DNA of 29,395 nucleotides from JBICIG01 sp043101605 (lineage in GTDB: Bacteria > Planctomycetota > Phycisphaerae > Phycisphaerales > UBA1924), in the NCBI GenBank assembly GCA_043101605.1, contig JBICIG010000029.1:1-29395 (forward strand), given 5' to 3'. Positions 22,668 through 29,395 of the stretch are shown piece after piece. A program made the position numbers and the translations under genes. How positions within the stretch are numbered: position 1 is the stretch's first letter; every line of letters starts with the position of its first letter. Below the pieces are notes generated by a model. The model ran no database searches, was not told the origin of the DNA, and worked only from the letters and a program-made list of their open reading frames with translations.

Positions 22668-24638
22668 GTGAGCCATGCGCTGACGAGGTATCACGCGCTG
22701 CGTGAGTCGATGCTCAGCCGTCGGCGGGCGCCCGAGCCGCTCAAGGGGCTCGACCGGGCCGCGGGCTGGGTGACACTCAAGGCGACGACGCGGGGCTCGA
22801 CGCGGGCGCGACTGAAGCGCGATGCGCGGGCGGTCGACGCGATGTCGCCGGAGCTTCGGAACTGCTCGGAGGCGGCGCTCGATGAGATGGTCGTGCGCGT
22901 GCGCGAGCGGTTTGCGAGGCGGCGCGAGGACGCCGAGACGGTGCTGCGCGGGCTGGCGGTGACGCGGGAGGTCGCGCGGCGGGAGACGGGCGAGCAGGCG
23001 TACCCGGTCCAGCTCATGGGGGCGCTGGGGCTCTACCACGGGCGCGTCATCGAGATGCTCACCGGCGAGGGCAAGACGCTGACGGGCTCGATCGCGGCCC
23101 CGCTGATCGCGTGGAAGCACCGCAGCGTGCATGTGCTGACGGTGAACGACTATCTGGCGAAGCGCGACGCCGAGTCGCGGGCGCGGATCTATCGCCGGTG
23201 CGGGTGCAGCGTGGGGGCGATCCAGCAGGAGATGTCGCCGGCCGAACGCTTCGGCGTGTACGCGCGGTCGATTGTTTACGGGACGCCCAAGCAGATCACG
23301 GCGGACTACCTGCGCGATCAGCTGCGCGTCGCGCCGCTGGGGACGCCCTGGACGGGGCGGCGGATGCTGCAGGGGGGCGTGCAGGGGCCGCTGGTGCCGG
23401 GGCTGCGGGCGGCGATCGTGGACGAGGCGGACGCGGTGCTGATCGACGAGGGCGTGGTGCCGCTGATCATCGCGCGGGCGCGTCGCGAGGACGACATGGC
23501 GCGGGCGTACCACGATGCGCATGTCATCGCGGGCAAGCTCGACGAGGGGCCCGATTACACGATCGACCAGTTGCGAAGGAAAGCCGAGTTGAAGCGGCGC
23601 GGTCGGCACCGGGCCCAGCAGCTGTGGACCGGGTTCCCCGATCCGATCTGGAAGGCGCCGAGGCGTGCCGAGGAACTCGTGCGGCAGGCGCTGGTGGCGC
23701 GGCACTGCTACAAGCGCGGCGTGCAGTACGACATCGTCGACGGGCAGGTGGTCATCATCGACGAGTACACCGGGCGGTTCCTCAAGGACCGCAACTGGGA
23801 GCACGGGCTGCACCAGTCGGTCGAGGCCAAGGAAGGGCTCGAGGTGACGGCCGACCGCGAGACGCTCGCGCGGCTGAGTTTTCAGCGGTTCTTCCGGAGC
23901 TACCAGTTCCTGTGCGGGATGACCGGGACGGCGGCGGACGCGATCGGGGAGATCCAGCTCATCTATCGCCGCCCGGTGATGCGCGTGCCGACGAACCGAC
24001 CGGTGATCCGCAGGGACCAGCCGCTGCGGGCGTATCGGCACCTGGACGCGAAATTCGACGCAGTCGTCGCGGAGATCGAGAAGCTGATCGACGCGGGGCG
24101 CCCGGTGCTGGTGGGCACGCCCTCGATCGCGGCGTCGGAGATGGTCAGCACGCGGCTGGAATCGCGGGGCATCGCGCACCGCGTGCTCAACGCGTTGCAC
24201 GACCGCGAGGAGGCGGACCTGATCGCGGGCGCGGGCAAGGCGGGCGCGGTGACGGTCGCGACAAACATGGCCGGGCGGGGGACGGACATTCTGCTTGAGG
24301 ATCGCGCGCGCGAATCGGGCGGGCTGGCGGTGATTCTCACGGAGATGCACACAGCCAAGCGGATCGATCGGCAGTTCATCGGCCGCGCCGGGCGGCAGGG
24401 CGACCCGGGCTCGAGCGTGATCTTCGTCTCGCTGGAGGATGAACTCATCACCCAGCACGCGCCGGAACTCGCTCGCTTGCTGCGCTCGCGCACGCGGGGC
24501 GAGCGGCTGCGATCGACGCGCTTCGTGCGCGCGTGCTTCCGCCTGGCCCAGCGCCGGGCCGAGGCGCGGGGACGGCGGAACCGGGCCGCGGTGCTGCGAC
24601 AGGACGACTGGATCGACAAACACCTGCCCGGGATGTGA
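22668..24638 (+). CDS. Short SecA-like translocation ATPase
   Basis: A 656-residue cytoplasmic DEAD-type motor clearly related to SecA. The motifs are EQAYPVQLMGALGLYHGRVI, Walker A GEGKT (133-137) in MLTGEGKTLTG, VHVLTVNDYLAKRDAE, and Walker B DEAD at 252-255 where SecA usually has DEVD. The preprotein cross-linking domain follows and ends at VQYDIVDGQVVIIDEYTGRF. NBD2 has GMTGTA, VATNMAGRGTDI from about 531, and IGRAGRQGDPGSS. The chain stops about 70 residues after that. The helical wing, most of the helical scaffold and the zinc-binding C-tail (SecB/lipid contacts) of the roughly 900-residue housekeeping SecA are therefore missing. It is probably a specialised SecA-like motor rather than the cell's main SecA, which I expect elsewhere. 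The start is GTG at 22668, 19 bases after the M50 gene. Confidence 0.88.
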   Translation: MSHALTRYHALRESMLSRRRAPEPLKGLDRAAGWVTLKATTRGSTRARLKRDARAVDAMSPELRNCSEAALDEMVVRVRERFARRREDAETVLRGLAVTREVARRETGEQAYPVQLMGALGLYHGRVIEMLTGEGKTLTGSIAAPLIAWKHRSVHVLTVNDYLAKRDAESRARIYRRCGCSVGAIQQEMSPAERFGVYARSIVYGTPKQITADYLRDQLRVAPLGTPWTGRRMLQGGVQGPLVPGLRAAIVDEADAVLIDEGVVPLIIARARREDDMARAYHDAHVIAGKLDEGPDYTIDQLRRKAELKRRGRHRAQQLWTGFPDPIWKAPRRAEELVRQALVARHCYKRGVQYDIVDGQVVIIDEYTGRFLKDRNWEHGLHQSVEAKEGLEVTADRETLARLSFQRFFRSYQFLCGMTGTAADAIGEIQLIYRRPVMRVPTNRPVIRRDQPLRAYRHLDAKFDAVVAEIEKLIDAGRPVLVGTPSIAASEMVSTRLESRGIAHRVLNALHDREEADLIAGAGKAGAVTVATNMAGRGTDILLEDRARESGGLAVILTEMHTAKRIDRQFIGRAGRQGDPGSSVIFVSLEDELITQHAPELARLLRSRTRGERLRSTRFVRACFRLAQRRAEARGRRNRAAVLRQDDWIDKHLPGM

Positions 24639-24691
24639 TCGGGTGCGATCCTGATCGATGCGCGATCGCTGATGAGCGCGGCGTGTTCGGC

Positions 24692-24697
24692 TATGCT
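24692..24697 (+). promoter_or_regulatory. -10-like hexamer of the osmoprotectant transporter operon
   Basis: TATGCT, 12 bases before the GTG at 24710, giving a leader of only about 5 bases. The same hexamer precedes the aminotransferase gene on the minus strand. No convincing -35 element is visible. Confidence 0.4.
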
Positions 24698-24709
24698 CCA
24701 TGCGTTGCC

Positions 24710-25471
24710 GTGATCTCGCTGCGCAACATCTCAAAGAGCTTCGACGGCGGGGCGACGCACGCGGTGCGCGATGTCTCCCTGGAGGTCCGCGGCAGCGAGA
24801 CGGTCGTGCTGCTCGGCACCTCCGGGTGCGGCAAGACGACGACGCTGAAGATGATCAACCGGCTGATCGAGCCGACGGGCGGGCGGATCGAGATCGGCGG
24901 GCGCGACGCGTCGGAGATGCCGTTGCTCGAGCTGCGGCGGTCGATCGGGTATGTCTTCCAGGACATCGGGCTCTTCCCGCACATGACAGTCGCGGAGAAT
25001 GTCGAGATCGTGCCGCGGCTCACCGGCGTGGCGCGGGGGGCGCGCCGTTCGCGCGCGCGGGAGCTGCTGTCGATGGTCGGGCTCGAGCCGGGCGAGTTCG
25101 CCGATCGCAAGCCGGCGGCGCTGTCGGGCGGGCAGCAGCAGCGGGTGGGGATCGCGCGGGCGTTGGCGGGGGATCCCGAGTACCTGCTGATGGACGAGCC
25201 GTTCGGCGCGCTCGACGCGGTGACGCGCGACCAGCTCCAGGGCGAGCTCGAGCGCATCAAGGAGTCGCTCGGCAAGACGATCGTGTTCGTGACGCACGAC
25301 CTGTTTGAGGCGCTGCGTCTGGGCGACCGCATCGGCGTCATGACCGCGGGGCGGCTCGAGCAGATCGGGACCGCCCGCGAGCTGCTGGAAGAGCCCGCGA
25401 CCGACTTCGTGCGCGAGCTCTTCGATCATGCGCGCCGGCAGGCGGGGCTGCTCGCCGGGGCGGGGGCGTGA
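24710..25471 (+). CDS. Osmoprotectant (glycine betaine/choline-type) ABC transporter ATPase
   Basis: The ATPase subunit of a quaternary-amine importer of the OpuA/OpuC/ProV group. The 253 residues hold Walker A GTSGCGKTTT, the Q-loop FQDIGLFPHMTVAENV, the signature LSGGQQQRVGIARAL, Walker B YLLMDEPFGALD and the switch histidine in VTHDLFEALRLGD. INRLIEPTGGRIEIGGRD is typical of this subgroup. The C-terminal CBS pair found in many ProV/OpuCA proteins is absent, so ionic-strength sensing through CBS domains is not expected. The start is GTG at 24710, with ISLRNISKSFDGG following directly; a GTG at 24683 is possible. The TGA and the ATG of the next gene share one base (TGATG), indicating translational coupling. 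Confidence 0.9.
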   Translation: MISLRNISKSFDGGATHAVRDVSLEVRGSETVVLLGTSGCGKTTTLKMINRLIEPTGGRIEIGGRDASEMPLLELRRSIGYVFQDIGLFPHMTVAENVEIVPRLTGVARGARRSRARELLSMVGLEPGEFADRKPAALSGGQQQRVGIARALAGDPEYLLMDEPFGALDAVTRDQLQGELERIKESLGKTIVFVTHDLFEALRLGDRIGVMTAGRLEQIGTARELLEEPATDFVRELFDHARRQAGLLAGAGA

Positions 25472-27033
25472 TGGGCGGCGGGCGTCGCACGCCCCGCTGG
25501 CTGTCGACGCTCGTCGGCGTGCTGATCGCGTGCGCCGGGGCGCAGGCGGCCCAGCGCGTCGACACGGTGCGCGTGGGGAGCAAGAACTTCACCGAGCAGG
25601 AGATCCTCGGCGAGATCGTGGCGCAGCTCATCGAGCGGCGGACGGACCTGCGCGTCGAACGCCGCTTCGGGCTCGGCGGGACCGATGTCTGCCACGCGGC
25701 GATGGTCGGCGGGCAGCTCGATGTCTATGTCGAGTACACGGGGACGGCCCTGCTGAATGTGCTCGATCGCGGCGTGATCCGCAACCCCGCGCGAGCGCAC
25801 CGCGTCGTCGCGGGCGCGTACCGCGACGAGTTCGACCTCGAGTGGCTCCCCCCGATCGGGTTCAACAACACCTACGCGATCACGGTGCGGGCCGAGGCCG
25901 CCGAACGACGCGGTTGGGAGCGCGTCGGGGAGCTTGAGGCGGCGGCGGGGGACCTTCGCGCCGGGTTCACCAGCGAGTTCATGGAACGCCCCGACGGGTA
26001 TCCGGGGCTGCGCGAGGCATACGGCTTCTCGTTCGGCAGCACGGTCGACCTCGACCCCGGGCTGATGTACGAGGCGCTCGCGGGCGGGCAGGTCGATGTG
26101 ATCTGCGCGTTCGCGACCGACGGGCGGATCGCCGAGTACGGGCTCACCCCGCTCGAGGATGGGCGGGGCTTCTTCCCGCCGTACGACGCGGCGCCGGTGG
26201 TGCGGGGGGCGTTGCTGGCGCGGCACCCGGAGGTGCGGGATGTGCTGGCGGTGCTCGCCGGGACAATCGACGACGCCGAGATGCGCCGCATGAACCACGC
26301 GGTCGATGTGCTCGGCGCGACGCCGGCGGAGGTCGCGCGGGAGTGGATCAACGATCGGCTCGGGCCGGCCGAGGGAGACGCGGAGGAGCGGGCGAGCCAG
26401 CGCGGCGTGGGCTTCTTCGGCTTGCTCTGGCAGCGCCGGGGGGAAGTGGGCGGCAAGACGATCGAGCACCTGGTGCTCACGGCGCTGGGGACGGGGATCG
26501 CGATCGTCATCGGCGTACCGGTCGGTGTGTTCGTGCATCGCCGGGCGGCGGCACGCGGACCCGTGCTGGCGATGACCGAGATCGTGCAGACGATCCCGAG
26601 CCTGGCGATGCTTGCGTTTCTGTTTGCGATCTACGGTTTGCTGGGCACGATGCCGGCGGTGACGGCGCTGGTGCTGTACGCGCTGCTGCCGATCGTGCTC
26701 AACACCTTCACGGGGCTGCGTGAGGTGCCGGCGCGCGTGGTCGAGGCGGCCGAGGGCGTGGGGATGTCCGGGGCGCAGCGGCTGCGGCTGGTCGAGCTCC
26801 CGTTGGCGGCGCCGGTGATCATCGCGGGCATCCGGGCGGCGACGGTGCTGACCGTGGGCATCGCGACGCTCTCGACCTACATCGGCGCGGGGGGGCTGGG
26901 CGACTTCATCGCACGCGGGCTGGCGCGCAACGACACGCGGCTGACGCTCCTGGGAGCGGTGCCCGCCGCGGTGATGGCGGTGGTGCTGAGCCTGGGCATC
27001 CGGGGGCTGCAGCGCGTGGCCGAGCGCCGCTGA
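25471..27033 (+). CDS. Substrate-binding protein/permease fusion of an osmoprotectant ABC transporter
   Basis: A 520-residue fusion. After a signal or anchor segment (WLSTLVGVLIACAGAQA, residues 10-27), residues 30-300 form an OpuAC/OpuCC-type binding domain. Its motifs are VRVGSKNFTEQEILGEIVAQ, GGTDVCHAAMVGGQLDVYVE, GFNNTYAITVRAEA and FSFGSTVDLDPGLMYEALAG. Residues 330-520 form a permease with five or six membrane segments. The EAA-type loop is EAAEGVGMSGAQRLRLVELP, which docks on the ATPase, followed by VGIATLSTYIGAGGLGDFI. The two-gene operon thus encodes a complete importer for glycine betaine, choline or a similar solute. Binding domain before permease is the reverse of the well-known OpuABC order. 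A family with this arrangement exists in principle, but I cannot name the ligand. Confidence 0.9.
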   Translation: MGGGRRTPRWLSTLVGVLIACAGAQAAQRVDTVRVGSKNFTEQEILGEIVAQLIERRTDLRVERRFGLGGTDVCHAAMVGGQLDVYVEYTGTALLNVLDRGVIRNPARAHRVVAGAYRDEFDLEWLPPIGFNNTYAITVRAEAAERRGWERVGELEAAAGDLRAGFTSEFMERPDGYPGLREAYGFSFGSTVDLDPGLMYEALAGGQVDVICAFATDGRIAEYGLTPLEDGRGFFPPYDAAPVVRGALLARHPEVRDVLAVLAGTIDDAEMRRMNHAVDVLGATPAEVAREWINDRLGPAEGDAEERASQRGVGFFGLLWQRRGEVGGKTIEHLVLTALGTGIAIVIGVPVGVFVHRRAAARGPVLAMTEIVQTIPSLAMLAFLFAIYGLLGTMPAVTALVLYALLPIVLNTFTGLREVPARVVEAAEGVGMSGAQRLRLVELPLAAPVIIAGIRAATVLTVGIATLSTYIGAGGLGDFIARGLARNDTRLTLLGAVPAAVMAVVLSLGIRGLQRVAERR

Positions 27034-27047
27034 GCGGGAACGACAAC

Positions 27048-27071
27048 GCGACGGGTCCGGAGACCCGCCGC
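27048..27071. terminator. Hairpin between convergent transporter and carbonic anhydrase genes
   Basis: CGGGTC (27052-27057), loop CGGA, GACCCG (27062-27067), extended by GCG and CGC after one A/C mismatch. It sits 15 bases after the permease-fusion stop. No T-run follows on the plus strand, so termination efficiency is uncertain. Confidence 0.5.
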
Positions 27072-27090
27072 GCTGGGACATGATGAAACA

Positions 27091-27110
27091 GTCGGGATCA
27101 GCCGGGATCA
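27091..27110. repeat. Imperfect 10-base tandem repeat at the carbonic anhydrase stop codon
   Basis: GTCGGGATCA followed directly by GCCGGGATCA, differing at one position. The second copy contains the TGA stop of the minus-strand gene. It is probably a small slippage duplication. Confidence 0.6.
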
Positions 27111-27818
27111 GTCGAGCCAGGTGACCCTGCCGGTGGCGAGGTCGTACCACGCGCCGACGATCGCGAGTTCGCCGTTGCGCTCCATCTCGGCGAGCACGGG
27201 GCTGCGGCGGCGGATGTCGCGGACGGTCTCGCGGACATTCTCCACCACGACCGCCTGGGTGAACGCGGCGTCGGAGGAGGGCTTGCGGCCCGACTCGCGG
27301 CCGGCGGCGACGACGGCGGGCTGAATGTTCCCGAGCGTCTCGGTGAGGTTGCCGAGCTTGGCCTCGTCGATGGCGCCCATGACGGCGCCGCACTTGGTGT
27401 GTCCGAGGACGACGATCGCCTTGGAGCCGGCGACCTTGGCGCCGAACTCGAAGCTGCCGAGCAGGTCGACATTCTCGAAGTTGCCCGCGACGCGCCCGAC
27501 GAACACATCGCCGATGCCTTGGTCGAAGACAATCTCGACGGGGACGCGCGAGTCGAGGCAGCTCAGGACGATCGCCTTCGGGAACTGCCCCTCGCGTGCG
27601 GTGGCCTCGGCCTGGGCGAGCCAGTTCTGGTTGGTACCGGTGCCGGTGACGAAGCGGGCGTTGCCGGCCTTGAGGTCGTCGATGACCTGCGCGGGCGTCA
27701 TCGCGCGCTGCATCGCCGCGGTCGTGACCTGCGTGCTGCCTTCCTGCTGGCTCGCGCACCCGGCGAGCCCGAGGGCCAACGCGATCGAACCGGTCGAGAG
27801 GATCATCCGTCCAAGCAT
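27108..27818 (-). CDS. Beta-class carbonic anhydrase, predicted lipoprotein
   Basis: Catalyses reversible hydration of CO2. The 236-residue protein begins with a signal segment ending in the lipobox LAGC (Cys21), so it is probably anchored to a membrane facing the periplasm rather than being cytoplasmic. The zinc ligands of beta enzymes are all present: Cys87, then Asp89 and Arg91 in SCLDSRVPVE, and His140 and Cys143 in VVLGHTKCGAVMGAI. ANARF-type and GRVAGNFENVDLLGSFEF motifs are as expected. The C-terminus ends in IVGAWYDLATGRVTWLD. The ATG at 27816-27818 follows AGGAG on the minus strand. It lies downstream of the catalase in the same direction, but a terminator and an AT-richer gap separate them, so it probably has its own promoter. 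Confidence 0.93.
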   Translation of the reverse strand: MLGRMILSTGSIALALGLAGCASQQEGSTQVTTAAMQRAMTPAQVIDDLKAGNARFVTGTGTNQNWLAQAEATAREGQFPKAIVLSCLDSRVPVEIVFDQGIGDVFVGRVAGNFENVDLLGSFEFGAKVAGSKAIVVLGHTKCGAVMGAIDEAKLGNLTETLGNIQPAVVAAGRESGRKPSSDAAFTQAVVVENVRETVRDIRRRSPVLAEMERNGELAIVGAWYDLATGRVTWLD

Positions 27819-28064
27819 GTCCGTTGCTCCTGTGTTTGAAGAACCCCGCCCCGAATGAGGATCGAAATATCTGCACGGCGGATTCGCCGGGCAAGTGCGC
27901 CGAACCGAAAACCGGCGCCGCGCGCCGCCCCGGGTCTGATCGGTCTAAATAGGTACGCGCCGCGCGCGCGAAGGCCGCGGAATCGGCTCGAACTTGCGAT
28001 CTTGATATCCGGAATATGCGGCTCGACGGCTTGCGAACCGAGCCTCACCCGCGGGTGCAGACAA
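27819..28064 (-). promoter_or_regulatory. AT-enriched region upstream of the carbonic anhydrase gene
   Basis: A gap of about 250 bases that is less GC-rich than its surroundings. On the minus strand it contains several candidate -10 elements, among them TATTTC (about 27871-27866) and TATTTA (about 27952-27947). A nearly palindromic ATATTCCGGATAT (28016-28004) could be an operator. I cannot choose a single promoter by eye. No small gene or RNA is visible. A GC-alternating run (CGCGCGCGCG) lies at about 27959-27970. Confidence 0.35.
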
Positions 28065-28098
28065 GGAGCCGGGCCCCCTCCGCGGCAGGCCCGGCTCC
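28065..28098 (-). terminator. Intrinsic-type terminator of the catalase gene
   Basis: A perfect 11-base inverted repeat, GGAGCCGGGCC (28065-28075) and GGCCCGGCTCC (28088-28098), with a 12-base loop, 50 bases beyond the catalase stop. On the minus strand the stem is followed by TTGTCT, a short T-rich tract. Confidence 0.7.
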
Positions 28099-28147
28099 GA
28101 AAGGAACACCCGACTGTGGTCGCGCCGCGCGGGCGCGTCGAGATCGA

Positions 28148-29281
28148 TCAGCCGCCGGCGTGGGCGGGGGCGGCACCGAGCTGGCTCATCGCCTCCTCGA
28201 CATCGATGCCGAGTTTGTCGGCGACCCGCTTGCCGTAGTCCTCGTCGGCCCGGAAGAAGTGGCAGAGCTGGCGGAGCTGCACTTCCTTGCGGGCCTGCCC
28301 GAGCACGCCGGCGATGCGCGTCGCGAGCCGGTCGCGGTGGGCGTCGTCGAACATGCGGAAGAGGTTGCCGGCCTGGGTGTAATCATCGTGGTCGACCGTC
28401 GAGTCGTAGCGGTCGACGATCGCCTGCCCGATGTCCCACGCGGGGTCGGCGTATCGGGGCGCGACATCGGGCATGCCCGGGCGGCTGGAGGGCCAGTAGT
28501 TGGGGCGGCTGCCGTAGTCGGCCGCGGTCGCCATCTGCCCGTCGCGCTGGCTGTTGAACACCGGGCACTTCGGGCGGTTGACCGGGAGTTGGTGGTAGTT
28601 GTTGCCCACGCGGTAGCGGTGGGCGTCGGCGTAGCTCATCAGCCGGGCCTGGAGCATCTTGTCCGGGCTCGGGCCGATGCCGGGCACCAGCGCGCTGGGG
28701 CTGAACGAGCTCTGCTCCATCTCGGCGTGGTAGTTCTCCGGGTTGCGGTTGAGTTCGAGCCGCCCGACCTCGATGAGCGGGAAGTCGCCGTGCGGCCAGA
28801 CCTTGGTCAGGTCGAACGGGTTCCAGCCGGTGCGCTGCTCCCAGTCGCGGGCCTGCTGCTGGGTCATGATCTGGACGAACATGGTCCAGCTCGGGAACTC
28901 GCCGCGCTCGATCGCCTCGAAGAGATCCTTCTGCGAGCTCTCGCGATCCTCGCCGATGAGCTTGTCGCCCTCCTCGTCCATGAGGTTGCGGATGCCCTGG
29001 TTGGTCTTGAAGTGGAACTTGCACCAGACGCGCTCGCCTTCCTGGTTGACGAACGAGTAGGTGTGGCTGCCGTAGCCGTTGATGTGCCGGTACCCGACGG
29101 GCCGCCCCCGATCGCTGAAGAGGATGGTGACCTGGTGGAGGCTCTCGGGGCAGAGGCTCCAGAAGTCCCACTGCATGTCCTTGTCGCGGAGGTTGGTCTT
29201 GGGGTCGCGCTTCTGGGTGTGGATGAAGTTGGCGAACTTGTACGGGTCGCGCACGAAGATGAGGGGGGTGTTGTTGCCCAC
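28148..29281 (-). CDS. Monofunctional haem catalase, main part downstream of an in-frame stop
   Basis: Catalases dismutate hydrogen peroxide. This 377-residue open part begins at GTG 29281, inside the conserved region (VGNNTPLIFVRDPYKFANFI), and carries the catalytic Asn of GNNTP. It also has FIHTQKRDP, the haem-tyrosine segment RLMSYADAHRYRVGNNYHQL and PVNRPKCPVFNSQRDG. The C-terminal catalase-related helical region (NLFRMFDDAHRDRLATRI) ends at TGA 28148-28150. The same frame continues upstream to the window edge as catalase sequence, broken only by one TAA at 29306-29308. The catalytic histidine lies outside the window. A protein begun at 29281 would lack the first roughly 130 residues and be inactive, so the gene is either a recent pseudogene or carries a sequence error. 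The length fits small-subunit catalases. Confidence 0.88.
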   Translation of the reverse strand: MGNNTPLIFVRDPYKFANFIHTQKRDPKTNLRDKDMQWDFWSLCPESLHQVTILFSDRGRPVGYRHINGYGSHTYSFVNQEGERVWCKFHFKTNQGIRNLMDEEGDKLIGEDRESSQKDLFEAIERGEFPSWTMFVQIMTQQQARDWEQRTGWNPFDLTKVWPHGDFPLIEVGRLELNRNPENYHAEMEQSSFSPSALVPGIGPSPDKMLQARLMSYADAHRYRVGNNYHQLPVNRPKCPVFNSQRDGQMATAADYGSRPNYWPSSRPGMPDVAPRYADPAWDIGQAIVDRYDSTVDHDDYTQAGNLFRMFDDAHRDRLATRIAGVLGQARKEVQLRQLCHFFRADEDYGKRVADKLGIDVEEAMSQLGAAPAHAGG

Positions 29282-29395
29282 CTTGTCCCAGTTTCCTTTT
29301 TCGGTTTAGAACTTCACCGCGAAGCCGCGGACATCGCTCTCCGCGTCCGCTGCGCCGCGCTCGCCGGCCACCGTGCTGAAGCGCAGGAAGACCTC
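29282..29395 (-). pseudogene. Catalase N-terminal fragment with in-frame TAA (continues outside window)
   Basis: In the catalase frame the minus strand encodes EVFLRFSTVAGERGAADAES, then DVRGFAVKF, then TAA (29306-29308), then TEKGNWDKVG running into the open part at 29281. In catalases the motif is FAVKFYTEEGNWD, so the stop replaces an almost invariant tyrosine; TAC to TAA is a single change. The codons right after it (ACC GAA AAA GGA AAC) are unusually A-rich compared with the rest of the gene. The 5' end of the gene lies beyond base 29395. Confidence 0.82.

Noticed and set aside
20015..29308. Reassignment of TAG and TAA as sense codons
   Set aside because: The kinase gene appears to end naturally at TAG 13961-13963, and no other gene contains internal TAG or TAA. 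Mutation or sequence error explains two cases more simply. I keep it only as a low-priority check.
1..29395. tRNA or rRNA genes, CRISPR arrays, insertion sequences, phage genes
   Set aside because: No cloverleaf with T-loop consensus, no regularly spaced repeats, no transposase or integrase motifs and no terminal inverted repeats were seen on either strand.

Overview
The window is chromosomal DNA of very high GC content, densely packed with genes on both strands. It carries long, spurious open frames opposite real genes and almost exclusively TGA stop codons. Gene content points to a Gram-negative-type bacterium of the Planctomycetota, probably a Phycisphaerae-like lineage. The clues are an Hc1-type histone H1-like peptide, a PqqD/M50/HlyD protein beside a short SecA-like ATPase, an ftsW-murG pair detached from a full division/wall cluster, and a stand-alone type II secretion ATPase N-domain protein. 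The lineage assignment is inference from gene content; there is no rRNA here.

Layout, left to right. Positions 1-2372 hold the end of yidC and mnmE, a remnant of the widespread rpmH-rnpA-yidC-mnmE order. Positions 2384-4271 are on the minus strand: an unrecognised 157-residue protein, then arsR and arsM, a compact arsenic regulation and methylation unit. Positions 4533-6849 hold a GspE-N-like protein and an enlarged rimO. Positions 7030-9627 are an ftsW/rodA-family gene and murG (peptidoglycan synthesis). Positions 9640-11935 hold an unrecognised protein and a diguanylate cyclase with an intact I-site. Positions 11954-15919 hold rsmA, an APH-like kinase, the Hc1-like peptide, a FabZ-like hotdog protein and a class I mannose-6-phosphate isomerase. 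A strong hairpin separates these from a convergent DegT-family aminotransferase (16104-17285, minus).

Positions 17490-24638 form the most interesting unit: four tightly spaced plus-strand genes encoding a periplasmic adaptor, a membrane GAF-HlyD hybrid, a PqqD-M50 protease-HlyD hybrid and a SecA-like motor that lacks the helical scaffold/wing and zinc-tail regions. Together they look like a dedicated export or envelope-processing machine that I cannot match to a named system. Its second gene is interrupted by an in-frame TAG. Downstream are an osmoprotectant ABC transporter (ATPase plus a substrate-binding-protein/permease fusion), a lipoprotein-type beta carbonic anhydrase and a catalase, the last two on the minus strand. 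The catalase is also interrupted by an in-frame stop (TAA) at a normally invariant tyrosine, and its 5' end lies outside the window.

Regulation: several genes without a Shine-Dalgarno sequence have a TANNNT or similar -10-like hexamer 6 to 8 bases before the start codon. This suggests leaderless transcripts for rimO, murG, arsR and two unrecognised genes. No tRNA, rRNA, CRISPR array, insertion sequence or origin was seen.
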